DNA of 40,129 nucleotides, taken from the NCBI GenBank assembly GCA_021737405.1, contig JAIPEG010000023.1, forward strand, positions 1 through 40,129, given 5' to 3'. Shown one piece after another: positions 32,778 to 40,129 of this stretch; positions within the stretch are counted from its first letter, which is position 1; every line of letters starts with the position of its first letter. Position numbers and translations under genes: made by a program. The stretch comes from Bacteriovoracaceae bacterium (GTDB taxonomy: Bacteria; Bdellovibrionota; Bacteriovoracia; Bacteriovoracales; Bacteriovoracaceae). The notes under the pieces are model-generated. The model saw only the letters and a list, made by a program, of their open reading frames with translations, ran no database searches and was not told where the DNA came from.

Positions 32778-32813
32778 ATTTCACCATAAGCCTTTAATAA
32801 TTCGTTTATCCCA

Positions 32814-32841
32814 CTTTTATCAGGGGTCGAAAAATTGCCAA
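32814..32841 (-). promoter_or_regulatory. Extended -10 promoter driving the repeat region
   Basis: On the minus strand TTGGCA (32841-32836, five of six), a 16-nt spacer, then TAAAAG (32819-32814) directly preceded by TGA, giving an extended -10 TGN. Transcription would start near 32807 and, ending at the hairpin, yield about 310 nt. Confidence 0.5.
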
Positions 32842-32933
32842 CTAAGCTTGTCACTCGCTTGTAGGTAACCGTTTTTTCGTAAACCCTAAGCCTACATCTT
32901 AAAAAATTAAGAAAAAATAAAAGGAAAAAGTTT

Positions 32934-33005
32934 ATGAAGTTAAATAAGTTCAGTTACTTAGATGTCTTAGAAGAAGTATTTCGAATCAATATTTCAAGGC
33001 CTTAG
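32934..33005 (+). CDS. Candidate 23-aa ORF
   Basis: ATG 32934 to TAG 33005, with AGGA 8 nt upstream. It encodes MKLNKFSYLDVLEEVFRINI plus three residues. Hydrophobic and acidic positions look like an amphipathic helix. It overlaps the end of the convergent ParB-like lipoprotein gene by 4 nt. It may be chance; included because the SD is good. Confidence 0.25.
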   Translation: MKLNKFSYLDVLEEVFRINISRP

Positions 33006-33829
33006 TTCCACCCAAGTTCATCAACAATGTCTTCAATATTATCCATTGCCTCGTCGAGATCCGGTGGATCTTCGACCCTCCCCTTTAAACCTGGATACTT
33101 TTCGGGATTATCAATAACATCCTCAAAAACCTCTTCAATATTTTTAATTCGCCATTTGGTTTTAAGATAAGGAAATCTTTTTCTCAAAGCATTTGCCCAC
33201 TTAAATTCAGAAAAAGGAACCGTTACTTTTTCAAGAATTTCCGCCTTAATTAAAAGATAGGCCATCCCTCTAAAGAAATCTTTTTTCATCGATTGAAAAT
33301 CATTGGGAAGATCACGCCAAGCAATTGCACTTCCCTTAAAATCTAAATTTATACGATTAGTCCCTTCCATAAACTTACGATACTCTGGCTCCCCTTTTCC
33401 TTTAAATGAGGCCGTTCGATGATAAGTAAGCTTTAAGGACTTCTCTGGGAAGCGCTCTTCAAGAACCTCTCTACTTTTAACAAGTCCTAAAAATAAATGA
33501 TGGCGATCGTGGATGACCCATTTTCCCTCAGGATTTTCAACGTAAGGAATGGGTCTCGCATCTAAATATTCTTGAATTTCAGAAAATGATGAATCCTCAA
33601 AACGCTTTTTAAGTAAATCTACCTTTGGCCTTCCATAACCCAATTGTCCGGGTCTTGTTCGTTCGATTGCACTTTTTAAGGTGAGCTTTGTCTGAAGACT
33701 TCGCAGAACCCCTCTTCCTTTGACAAAGCAAGCCCCCATACCATTGGCAGGCAACCTCTCATTCGCTGGTTGATGAGCACAGCCCAAAAGAGAAAAAAGG
33801 ATAAAAAGTAGGATTCTTACATTTCGCAT
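33002..33829 (-). CDS. Lipoprotein of the ParB-like nuclease (ParBc_2) family
   Basis: 275 aa. Lipoprotein signal ending LLGC (C17). The core matches the ParBc_2 pattern: ERTRPGQLGYGRPKV (LRPTQ-VGY-like, residues 57-70), KKRFEDSSF, IPYVENPEGKWVIHDRHHLF with DRHH at 108-111 (the IDRHH motif), then LVKSREVL. Family members are putative nucleases of unknown activity and many are exported; their exact function is not settled. The C-terminal acidic tail (DEAMDNIEDIVDELGWN) is unusual. Minus strand, alone in its unit; the gene downstream of it is the small repeat region. Confidence 0.7.
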   Translation of the reverse strand: MRNVRILLFILFSLLGCAHQPANERLPANGMGACFVKGRGVLRSLQTKLTLKSAIERTRPGQLGYGRPKVDLLKKRFEDSSFSEIQEYLDARPIPYVENPEGKWVIHDRHHLFLGLVKSREVLEERFPEKSLKLTYHRTASFKGKGEPEYRKFMEGTNRINLDFKGSAIAWRDLPNDFQSMKKDFFRGMAYLLIKAEILEKVTVPFSEFKWANALRKRFPYLKTKWRIKNIEEVFEDVIDNPEKYPGLKGRVEDPPDLDEAMDNIEDIVDELGWN

Positions 33830-33912
33830 AACACTCCGCTTCTCGGTAAATTATCTCCTAACCTTCACTCTAAAGGGCTAAACAAAATACCATGAATCTA
33901 TCAAAAATGCCT

Positions 33913-33949
33913 CCTGGTGCCACTTTGCACCATTTTAAAGAGAACCAGG
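33913..33949 (+). promoter_or_regulatory. Alternative hairpins in the leader of the barrel/metalloprotease genes
   Basis: TGGTGC (33915-33920) pairs with GCACCA (33927-33932) around a 6-nt loop. Alternatively CCTGGT (33913-33918) pairs with ACCAGG (33944-33949). The two are mutually exclusive because they share TGGT. A third CACCA follows at 33954-33958. About 140 nt upstream of the barrel gene. Could also be chance. Confidence 0.25.
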
Positions 33950-34090
33950 CTGACACCACATTCCCGACTATTACAGTCAACTTTCTCACAATTTCTTACA
34001 TACCCTATGATTTATCGCATCATTTTTACCTGATTTGAGATTTCTATCAGTAATCGAGGTATTAAAGGAGTTCATAGTTGGAGAAATTTA

Positions 34091-34909
34091 ATGAGATACC
34101 TATTATTACTGGCCATTCTTTCGTCACCTTTTACCTGGGCCCAATCAGCGGCACAGCTACAGGCTCAACTAGGTGACCAACAAAAGCGGATGTGGGGTGC
34201 TACTCTTGTGAGCACCACTTCAACCACTATTTTAGAGGCCGACGATTACCGCTCTAATACCAACTCCACTGTCACCGGAATTTTCCGTTATAGATTTCCA
34301 AGCTTTAACACCCGGATTTTGGTTTCAGGAAATAAAGACCTAACAGGTGCAAAGCAAGATAGATTTACCACAACATTTTTTGAAATATCAAAATCTGTGA
34401 AAGCACTTAGTAATGACAGTCTCACGACCATTTTTCAAGGACGAGTAAGTGCGCCTGTAAATGATGAAAGGCGCTTCAATGAGAGTCACCGTGGAGACTT
34501 CTCTGGTGGACTCCTTTTTATTATCACTCCGCCAAATCCAAAATTTCAGGTTATTGGAATAACCAGAGCAACAAAGAATGTTCATGAATTTGAAATCAAT
34601 AGAAACTTTGGTCAAAACACTTCAGTGTCTTTAATGAATTACTGGGGCGCATCTTACTTCCCCTCGGCAAAGTGGGAGTTGAATGTAAACGTGACCAATA
34701 TACAAGGATGGGACTACCAAGGTCAGTCTGGTGAAAACGCGACTTTTCTTGGTCAAAGTATTGGCTATAACTACAGCCAAAACCTCATCCTCACTTTCGG
34801 TCATGAGCTTGGCGGAAGAACTTATGGATATGATCAAAACAATCTAGACCTTGCTTTATTTGATTCAGAAAAATCAAGTGTCTTTGCTAGTTTATCAATG
34901 AATTTTTAA
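34091..34909 (+). CDS. Outer-membrane beta-barrel-like protein
   Basis: 272 aa. Signal peptide MRYLLLLAILSSPFTWA, cut after the AQ boundary region. Amphipathic strands run throughout (TRILVSGNKDLTG, KFQVIGITRATKN, KWELNVNVTNIQGW, NLILTFGHELGGRTYGYDQN), and the last residues are FASLSMNF, with the terminal Phe that is the usual outer-membrane sorting signal. SD GGAG lies 7 nt before the ATG. It is 40 nt upstream of the metzincin lipoprotein gene on the same strand, probably in one operon. Function unknown; perhaps a translocation or anchoring partner for the protease. Confidence 0.7.
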   Translation: MRYLLLLAILSSPFTWAQSAAQLQAQLGDQQKRMWGATLVSTTSTTILEADDYRSNTNSTVTGIFRYRFPSFNTRILVSGNKDLTGAKQDRFTTTFFEISKSVKALSNDSLTTIFQGRVSAPVNDERRFNESHRGDFSGGLLFIITPPNPKFQVIGITRATKNVHEFEINRNFGQNTSVSLMNYWGASYFPSAKWELNVNVTNIQGWDYQGQSGENATFLGQSIGYNYSQNLILTFGHELGGRTYGYDQNNLDLALFDSEKSSVFASLSMNF

Positions 34910-34949
34910 ATTTTATAGATTGATGAAGGAATATAGAAAAAGGGACCCT

Positions 34950-37900
34950 ATGAAAAACAAACACTCTTTAAAAATTTTAGTCACTCTTACAGCGTTACTC
35001 GCTCTAGGTTGTGCTAAAGAAAAGCCATTTGACGTACAGTACAAAGAGGTTGAACTCTTAAGTAAAAGTAATTTTATTACAGAGGAAACTGTTCAACTTG
35101 AAGATGGTAAAACCATCACGAGACCAGTTGAATACCTTTATGTTCCAATGACTCTTGGCACGCCAATGAACGTCACTGATGCTGATCCCTTTTATCAAGG
35201 ACAAGAAAAGCTCGTGCGCTTATCTTGGTCAGAAGAAGGTCTAGAAATTAGGGAAATTGAAAAAGATAGCCGCTTCGCTGGAAACGATCTTAACGAATAC
35301 CCTGTTCTTACCATCCCTGGGGATTATAAGTCTTATCGCTGTCGTGAAGATGCCTACGGTGAGTGTACAAACGTAGAAGAAGAAAATACGGAACTAGAGT
35401 GGTACCAGAAATCATCTTTTCTTCCTAAGTTTGAGAATATTAAAAAACGTGAAATCAATGAACTTGATATCTTTACTTTAAACAATGGATCTTGCCTCAC
35501 AGAGGGAGACACTAAAGTTGTTGATTATGAAGTCACCCCTGGTGTTATCAATATTGAAGTAGAGAAAAACTATAGAATGAATAGTGGAAATTTCTTTTGC
35601 TTTCTTATGAGCTTTTACAATGATCAGCTTAATACGAATGGCTTTAGAGTTAGAAATTTCTACTCACTTGTTCGTCTTGATAAGCTTGCTACTCCTGGTT
35701 ACGAGCCCCTCAATTACCCAGAGCCAGATCATGATGAATTTGGTTTCTTTACAAAAGAAGAGCGCACGTTAACTGATGAATTTGATCGTCAACGTCGTAA
35801 AAAGACAATTTTCATGGAGCGCTGGAAGGGAGGAACTGCTGATAATCCAACAACTGAAGGATCAGAGTACTCACCACGTTTCGTTAAATATCACCTTACT
35901 CCAGAGTACTCAAAGCCAGAAAACGCTTACATTCTTGAAGCGACAAAAGAAGCGATCGGTACAATGAACAGTGAAATGAGAGCCTCAAACGTTCCTGTTC
36001 AGCTTGAGCTTATCGAGCAACCAGATCCTGCCAAAGCTGTAAGCCCAGGTGATCTTCGTTACACTTCACTTGTTCTTATCGAAGACCCACTCGCAAATGG
36101 TCTTCTTGGATATGGCCCAGCTGTTTCTAACCCTTATACAGGGGAGATCGTTAAGGCCCATACAAATATGTACCTTGGTGTTTTAAAGTCGATGACTCGT
36201 TGGGTTTACCAAGCAGCAGTTGATATCACTGAAGAAAGATATGCTGAGGCCAACGGTGGTTCTCAAGCGACATTATCGACTATTTCAGTTTCACCTGAGG
36301 CCCTTTCTAATATTCCACAGCCTTTGGCCCTAGGTCACTTTCCTGAGTTGGTAGAAGCAAATCTTCCTAAGCCTCAAGTACCTACTCCTGTTGTTGTTCC
36401 AAATAATAATGACGATGATCAAGGAGAAGACGAGCAAGGAAACAATGATAATGCTGTTGTTGGAAGTATTGAGCGTGCCCTTCATAATAATCACATGCAC
36501 CTTGGCGGCCTTGATAAGAAAGAGGCCCTAAGAAGCATGAGTTTTAAAAAGCTTGAGCAACGCATTCGTCGTCGAGTTAAGTCAAAGACTAATTTAAAGG
36601 CGGCCTTCATCCTTCAAAAGCTTAAGGAAGAAGGTACTCTTACCAAAGATCAAGAATCTCTTTTAAAAGAACAAGCTCGTCTTGATCGCTATGCAGAAAA
36701 TAATGCTTTAGCCGTTGAATTCTTCCCAATTGGTGGAACATCTAAAGTTATTTATCCAGAGCTACTCACAATCAGTGGTGTCCAAACAGAGCGTGGAACT
36801 CTTAAGCCTTTTGAAGAATTAACAACAGAGCAAAAGAGGGCCGTCCAAAAGGCAATCGTTAGAAGTTCTTATAAAGCGACTCTTGTTCATGAACTTGGTC
36901 ACAACCTAGGTCTTCGTCACAATTTCATGGGTTCATGGGATAAAGATAATTTCTATACTGAAGAAGAAGCTCGCGCACTTGGAATGGAAGGAGCTCCTGC
37001 TTATTCTTCAATCATGGATTACTCGTTCAGTGAATTTAACCAGCTAAAGGCCTTTGGAAAGTATGACCTCGCTGCCCTTCGATTTGGTTACGCTCGTGAA
37101 GTTGAGCTTAAAGACGGTCAATTCGTAAAAGTAGAAGGCTCACTAAGTAAGTTTAAAGAAACCCTAGGTTCAAATGATCTCAAAGAATACCAATTTTGTA
37201 CGGACGAAAACGCAGGTCTTTCTTCAATCTGTAACAGATTTGATGAAGGAACAACCTTAGTTGAAGTTTCAAAGTACTTAATTAAAAGGTACAAAGACTA
37301 TTACAAGTACCGTAACTTTCGTGATGGCCGTGAAGACTTTAGTGCTTACGATTTACCAGCATATATCTTTGGTAGAAGGAATGAATTCTTACGAATCCGT
37401 GACATCATGGAAGAGTATGAATTCTTTGCTGAAATCTTTGGCCCTGGCTTAATGGCCCAAGGCTGTAGCCCTGATGAAGTTAAACAATTTCCCGTTTGTA
37501 AGATGATCAATGACCGTCGTGATTCAGTGGCCGTTGTTGGAGACTTCTTTATGGAAATAATGGCAATGCCGGATCACCTTTGTGCTCTTGCAAAACCAGA
37601 AGAACCAAATGTTATTGTAGAATACCGTAAACTTGGTGAAATCTATGATGATATTAAATTTGACCTAAATTATGTTCCGACAAGCTGTTTTGATCCTGCT
37701 GTAAAAACAAAGGTTGCTGAAGCTGCCCAAGATCAAGAGCCACGCATCACTATTGGTGAGACTGGTAAATTCTTTAATGGCTTTAAAGATATGGATCCTG
37801 ATTACAAGTATGTTACAGACCGTTTTGTATTAGGGACGTGGCCAGATAAATTAATGGCGTTTAACGCTCTTTTTACAAGAACATGGGGGAAAGGAAACAC

Positions 37901-38846
37901 AGACAGAAACCATATGTCTCTTATGGATATTCCTTCAATTAGAGTAAGAGCTCAAGGCTTTCTCGATCACTACATACTAGGTAAACCACTTCCTGAAACA
38001 TCCGTTTTCACAATGGAAGATGGAAATAAATTTAAAGTACCATACGCTTTTGGGACTGATTATAAGATCAATCCCCTTGAGAGATACTTTGGTTGGTTAA
38101 AAGAATTCTTAGGCCTTCCTCTCGGAGAGGGTGCCAAGGGTGATTTCTTAGAAGCGGCCCTTCACCAACTTAAGACAAACGTGGAATATGGCGTTGATTA
38201 CGAGGACGTTGCCTTTGAAACTAGAAATTTAACGGCCGTTACTCAAATTAATGGATTTGTTCCTGATCAGGATAAGAATCCTAATGAGGTTTACTACTAT
38301 GACGCTAAAAATCGTATGACTTTTGCGGCTGATGAGTACACTCCTTATGCTCAACGAATGATCAAATCAATCAATGAGTTTGAAATCTTAGAAGCAGCCG
38401 GACGTTTAAGCGCTCTCAAAATTGTTGAAGCTCGTAAGAATCCAATGCCTCCTCAGACACTTCCGGTTCCTGTTCAGTACTTTTGGGTAGCAGAAGCTGA
38501 ACTTCAACAAACTCTCATCACTGCAGCCACGAATGGTCGTGAATTTACGGTAGCCCAGTTCATTCAGTTCTTTGGCCAACCGGTGGGACCTGCTCTTCAC
38601 GCTGTTTATATGCAGGGAGCTGACCTCATGAAGCAAATTGTTGCGATGAAGGAAGTCGCTATGAAGACCCCTGCAGCTGATCTAACGGCCGAAGAATTAG
38701 CCCTTTATAATGTTCCTGTTGAACTTGTAGAGGATTATGCAAAGGGATTGATTACTGAAGAAGTTCTAGACTACTATGCTTCACAACTTCGTAAATTACC
38801 TTACCGTCATAGTTACCGCACAAATGATGGCCGTTTTAGCCTCTAA
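34950..38846 (+). CDS. Very large metzincin-type zinc metalloprotease lipoprotein
   Basis: 1298 aa from ATG 34950, which has AAGGG 5 nt upstream; the frame opens at 34920 without SD support. The signal ends LLALGC (C22) and lipidation is expected. The zinc site is HELGHNLGLRH (H647, E648, H651, H657), the extended metzincin motif, and the Met-turn is SSIMDYSFSEF about 40 residues on. A Pro/Asn/Asp linker (VVVPNNNDDDQGEDEQG) lies at about 480-500. The N-terminal 450 residues and the C-terminal 600 are without named domains; the latter is rich in charged helices. It should be a secreted or surface protease, relevant to predation if this is a predator (inference). Confidence 0.9.
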   Translation: MKNKHSLKILVTLTALLALGCAKEKPFDVQYKEVELLSKSNFITEETVQLEDGKTITRPVEYLYVPMTLGTPMNVTDADPFYQGQEKLVRLSWSEEGLEIREIEKDSRFAGNDLNEYPVLTIPGDYKSYRCREDAYGECTNVEEENTELEWYQKSSFLPKFENIKKREINELDIFTLNNGSCLTEGDTKVVDYEVTPGVINIEVEKNYRMNSGNFFCFLMSFYNDQLNTNGFRVRNFYSLVRLDKLATPGYEPLNYPEPDHDEFGFFTKEERTLTDEFDRQRRKKTIFMERWKGGTADNPTTEGSEYSPRFVKYHLTPEYSKPENAYILEATKEAIGTMNSEMRASNVPVQLELIEQPDPAKAVSPGDLRYTSLVLIEDPLANGLLGYGPAVSNPYTGEIVKAHTNMYLGVLKSMTRWVYQAAVDITEERYAEANGGSQATLSTISVSPEALSNIPQPLALGHFPELVEANLPKPQVPTPVVVPNNNDDDQGEDEQGNNDNAVVGSIERALHNNHMHLGGLDKKEALRSMSFKKLEQRIRRRVKSKTNLKAAFILQKLKEEGTLTKDQESLLKEQARLDRYAENNALAVEFFPIGGTSKVIYPELLTISGVQTERGTLKPFEELTTEQKRAVQKAIVRSSYKATLVHELGHNLGLRHNFMGSWDKDNFYTEEEARALGMEGAPAYSSIMDYSFSEFNQLKAFGKYDLAALRFGYAREVELKDGQFVKVEGSLSKFKETLGSNDLKEYQFCTDENAGLSSICNRFDEGTTLVEVSKYLIKRYKDYYKYRNFRDGREDFSAYDLPAYIFGRRNEFLRIRDIMEEYEFFAEIFGPGLMAQGCSPDEVKQFPVCKMINDRRDSVAVVGDFFMEIMAMPDHLCALAKPEEPNVIVEYRKLGEIYDDIKFDLNYVPTSCFDPAVKTKVAEAAQDQEPRITIGETGKFFNGFKDMDPDYKYVTDRFVLGTWPDKLMAFNALFTRTWGKGNTDRNHMSLMDIPSIRVRAQGFLDHYILGKPLPETSVFTMEDGNKFKVPYAFGTDYKINPLERYFGWLKEFLGLPLGEGAKGDFLEAALHQLKTNVEYGVDYEDVAFETRNLTAVTQINGFVPDQDKNPNEVYYYDAKNRMTFAADEYTPYAQRMIKSINEFEILEAAGRLSALKIVEARKNPMPPQTLPVPVQYFWVAEAELQQTLITAATNGREFTVAQFIQFFGQPVGPALHAVYMQGADLMKQIVAMKEVAMKTPAADLTAEELALYNVPVELVEDYAKGLITEEVLDYYASQLRKLPYRHSYRTNDGRFSL

Positions 38847-38856
38847 CATAATGACT

Positions 38857-38883
38857 AAAGGCCTCGAAAGAGGCCTTTTTTTT
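38857..38883 (+). terminator. Rho-independent terminator after the metzincin gene
   Basis: AAAGGCCTC (38857-38865), GAAA tetraloop, GAGGCCTTT (38870-38878), then five more T. Perfect 9-bp stem. It starts 10 nt after the stop. Confidence 0.93.
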
Positions 38884-39677
38884 CACTCTATCGGTGTTTT
38901 AAAGAGACAATACTTTACGACCTTAAAGGCCTCTACTTTTTCTCTTTCAGTAAGAAACGGTCCTACAGTGCGCCAAATATTAACCTGATCCTTTAGGGGA
39001 AGTTTACAAACTCCTACCCCACTATTGATGTAACATCCTGGATGAAATTTAAGAGTAAACTCGGTGATATGCCGACAGGTTGATTCATTAGATTCACTTT
39101 CTGGGCAATTTCCTCTAAGGGAACACTCTTCAAAGAGTCCTTTTTGTAAGCAGACCATCACGGTATAAATCCACTCCTCACCTTTAGAAGAAAATAGACC
39201 CTTTTTGATGTTTGAGACATAAGATTCACAGGTGGGTTTGGCGAGTTTTTGAAAATACTCCACTCCCACATCCATGCATTGGTACTTCTCTTCCATACAG
39301 CGATAATATTCACAATTGGTATAAGGGTAGCAGTGAGTTGCTCCAGTCGCGTCCTCTAGTTTTCTTGAGCCCCCATCCTGTGATAAGCAGTCTCCTCGAT
39401 GACACGAACCAAGCACACCTTGGGCATTCACTAGGTAGGCGCCTTCAAGCTCGTTTTGAAGAGCTCTTAATAACTTTAAAGTGTCTTTTCCCGTTGAAGG
39501 TTTTGAGCGGCGAGGGTTTTGCCTCTTTTCTTTACCTATCAGGCCAAAAACTTCTAGCCTCTCTTTAAAAAGAGACTGTTGATCCTTTGAGAGTCCTTCA
39601 AGAAGACTTGCCTCTAACTGAGCATGAAGGGAGAGAGAAGATAAAAAAAGAGTTAAAAATACAGTTAATACATTCAT
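38883..39677 (-). CDS. Cys-rich secreted protein of unknown function
   Basis: 264 aa with a signal peptide (MNVLTVFLTLFLSSLSLHA). About 14 cysteines lie in the mature part in closely spaced groups: GSCHRGDC, THCYPYTNCEYYRC, EKYQC, then GNCPESESNESTC and GCYINSGVGVC. Even number and secretion imply disulphides. The spacing of late cysteines with KKGLFSSKGEEW and VMVCLQKGLFEEC vaguely recalls stanniocalcin-like proteins, but I would not name it. Minus strand; its stop abuts the metzincin terminator. No SD-based alternative start. It follows the MgtC gene by 24 nt and may be co-transcribed. Confidence 0.65.
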   Translation of the reverse strand: MNVLTVFLTLFLSSLSLHAQLEASLLEGLSKDQQSLFKERLEVFGLIGKEKRQNPRRSKPSTGKDTLKLLRALQNELEGAYLVNAQGVLGSCHRGDCLSQDGGSRKLEDATGATHCYPYTNCEYYRCMEEKYQCMDVGVEYFQKLAKPTCESYVSNIKKGLFSSKGEEWIYTVMVCLQKGLFEECSLRGNCPESESNESTCRHITEFTLKFHPGCYINSGVGVCKLPLKDQVNIWRTVGPFLTEREKVEAFKVVKYCLFKTPIE

Positions 39678-39701
39678 GCCTAAAGCATGACGTGAAAAAA
39701 A

Positions 39702-40129
39702 CTAACTGTCATTTCCCGTCTTGTTACTAAGAAAATCAACCACTTTTGCGTCTTTTGAGTATTTGTGATCCCTTTCAAGCTGATGACAAGATACCTTTTC
39801 TACAGAGGCCAAGTTTTTAATATCCGTAATAAGGCGATCCATCGCACGGGCATGACCGTATAAATAGAGATTGTACACAGAGCGCTTCTTATCGATAACG
39901 TCTTCAAAGGCCTCATCAAACTCCACTTTTTCTAGCTTTAATATTTCAAGAATAGATCTTTTAACCGAGCCTAATGAGAGAACTTCAATATGAAAGTAAT
40001 GTTCTCCCTCTTCGCGTTCTAAAAAACGATAAAAAGGATTAATCCACTTAAGAACAAATAATACTGTAATACTAAAGAGACCAGCACTCACGGGATAGCC
40101 GACACCAATGGTGTAACCAATCGCTGCGA
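39702..40129 (-). CDS. MgtC/SapB family protein (N-terminus outside the window)
   Basis: The gene runs off the right edge. In frame from the edge it reads AIGYTIGVGYPVSAGLFSIT and then VLFVLKWINPF, the last transmembrane helices of MgtC/SapB proteins (A-x-G-x-x-x-G-x-G). An 110-residue soluble C-terminal part follows (EVLSLGSVKRSILEILKLEK) that resembles the ACT-like cytoplasmic domain of MgtC. A GTG at 40091 is internal, not the start. Membrane protein; MgtC members inhibit F1Fo ATP synthase and help survival at low magnesium. The upstream half and its start are not visible. Confidence 0.75.
   Translation of the reverse strand, partial: AAIGYTIGVGYPVSAGLFSITVLFVLKWINPFYRFLEREEGEHYFHIEVLSLGSVKRSILEILKLEKVEFDEAFEDVIDKKRSVYNLYLYGHARAMDRLITDIKNLASVEKVSCHQLERDHKYSKDAKVVDFLSNKTGNDS

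Larger units (their letters stand above)
32531..33001. other. Gene-poor stretch: contents
   Basis: Apart from the repeats, promoter and small ORFs listed separately, this stretch is AT-rich, with an 14-nt CTTAA-AAAA-TTAAG palindrome at 32908-32921. No frame on either strand holds a longer ORF with coding character. I see no RNA family that I can name. Confidence 0.6.

Noticed and set aside
33892..34038. 48-codon plus-strand ORF upstream of the barrel gene
   Set aside because: No SD at workable distance, and the residue make-up does not look like a protein.

Overview
The window is a compact stretch of bacterial chromosome, low in GC (about 40% by eye). It carries about 40 genes on both strands. 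I see no insertion sequence, prophage, CRISPR array or rRNA. The gene set suggests a Gram-negative bacterium of the Bdellovibrionota, probably Bacteriovoracales-like. The signs are many lipoproteins with short, relaxed lipoboxes, a very large lipoprotein metzincin, Gln-rich and Cys-rich secreted proteins, a TopA with a histone-H1-like lysine tail, and polyamine genes of unusual type. This assignment is inference from gene content, not from a marker gene. Overall the region mixes housekeeping genes with an unusually large share of exported proteins and hydrolases, as expected for a predatory or scavenging lifestyle (inference).

Layout. 1-6.9 kb: tRNA-Arg(UCG), then a minus-strand block transcribed TPR lipoprotein > LysM protein > topA > DUF368/PopT undecaprenyl-phosphate carrier. 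7-12.7 kb: a DUF4911 protein with a radical SAM enzyme; an MBL hydrolase > bcp peroxiredoxin > exported endonuclease/exonuclease/phosphatase on the minus strand, separated by a terminator that contains the next gene's ribosome binding site; a Ste24-type CAAX protease; a tiny secreted Pro/Gly peptide with its own promoter and terminator; and a MazG-like pyrophosphohydrolase. 12.7-20 kb: a polyglutamine protein, an MGMT/Ogt alkyltransferase head-to-head with a class I amidotransferase, two alpha/beta hydrolases, an fRMsr-like GAF protein, a CDF metal transporter and a di-heme lipoprotein.

20-27.9 kb: a two-gene operon of an exported NADAR-family protein and an NPP-type phosphodiesterase lipoprotein, which may act together on ADP-ribose or NAD-type nucleotides. 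Next is a minus-strand operon of a eukaryotic-type AdoMet decarboxylase, spermidine synthase, an EVE protein and a YceI-membrane fusion. The decarboxylase and synthase together make spermidine from putrescine. Then come a glycerophosphodiesterase, a small exported protein and a lysozyme-fold-like lipoprotein. 28-32.5 kb: the tldD-pmbA protease pair, a P-loop kinase, an exported beta-rich protein and a CDP-alcohol phosphatidyltransferase.

32.5-33 kb is the largest stretch without an obvious large gene. It looks like a separate minus-strand transcription unit of about 310 nt: an extended -10 promoter, a 35-codon ORF, two kinds of short tandem repeat (a heptamer repeated six times at 12/13-nt spacing, and a 13-nt unit repeated three times), and a strong hairpin terminator. 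33-40.1 kb: a ParB-like-nuclease-family lipoprotein, an outer-membrane barrel protein followed by a 1298-residue metzincin lipoprotein, a Cys-rich secreted protein, and the C-terminal part of an MgtC/SapB protein cut by the window edge. Five convergent gene pairs overlap at their 3' ends. Several starts were chosen from Shine-Dalgarno (SD) positions rather than the longest possible frame.
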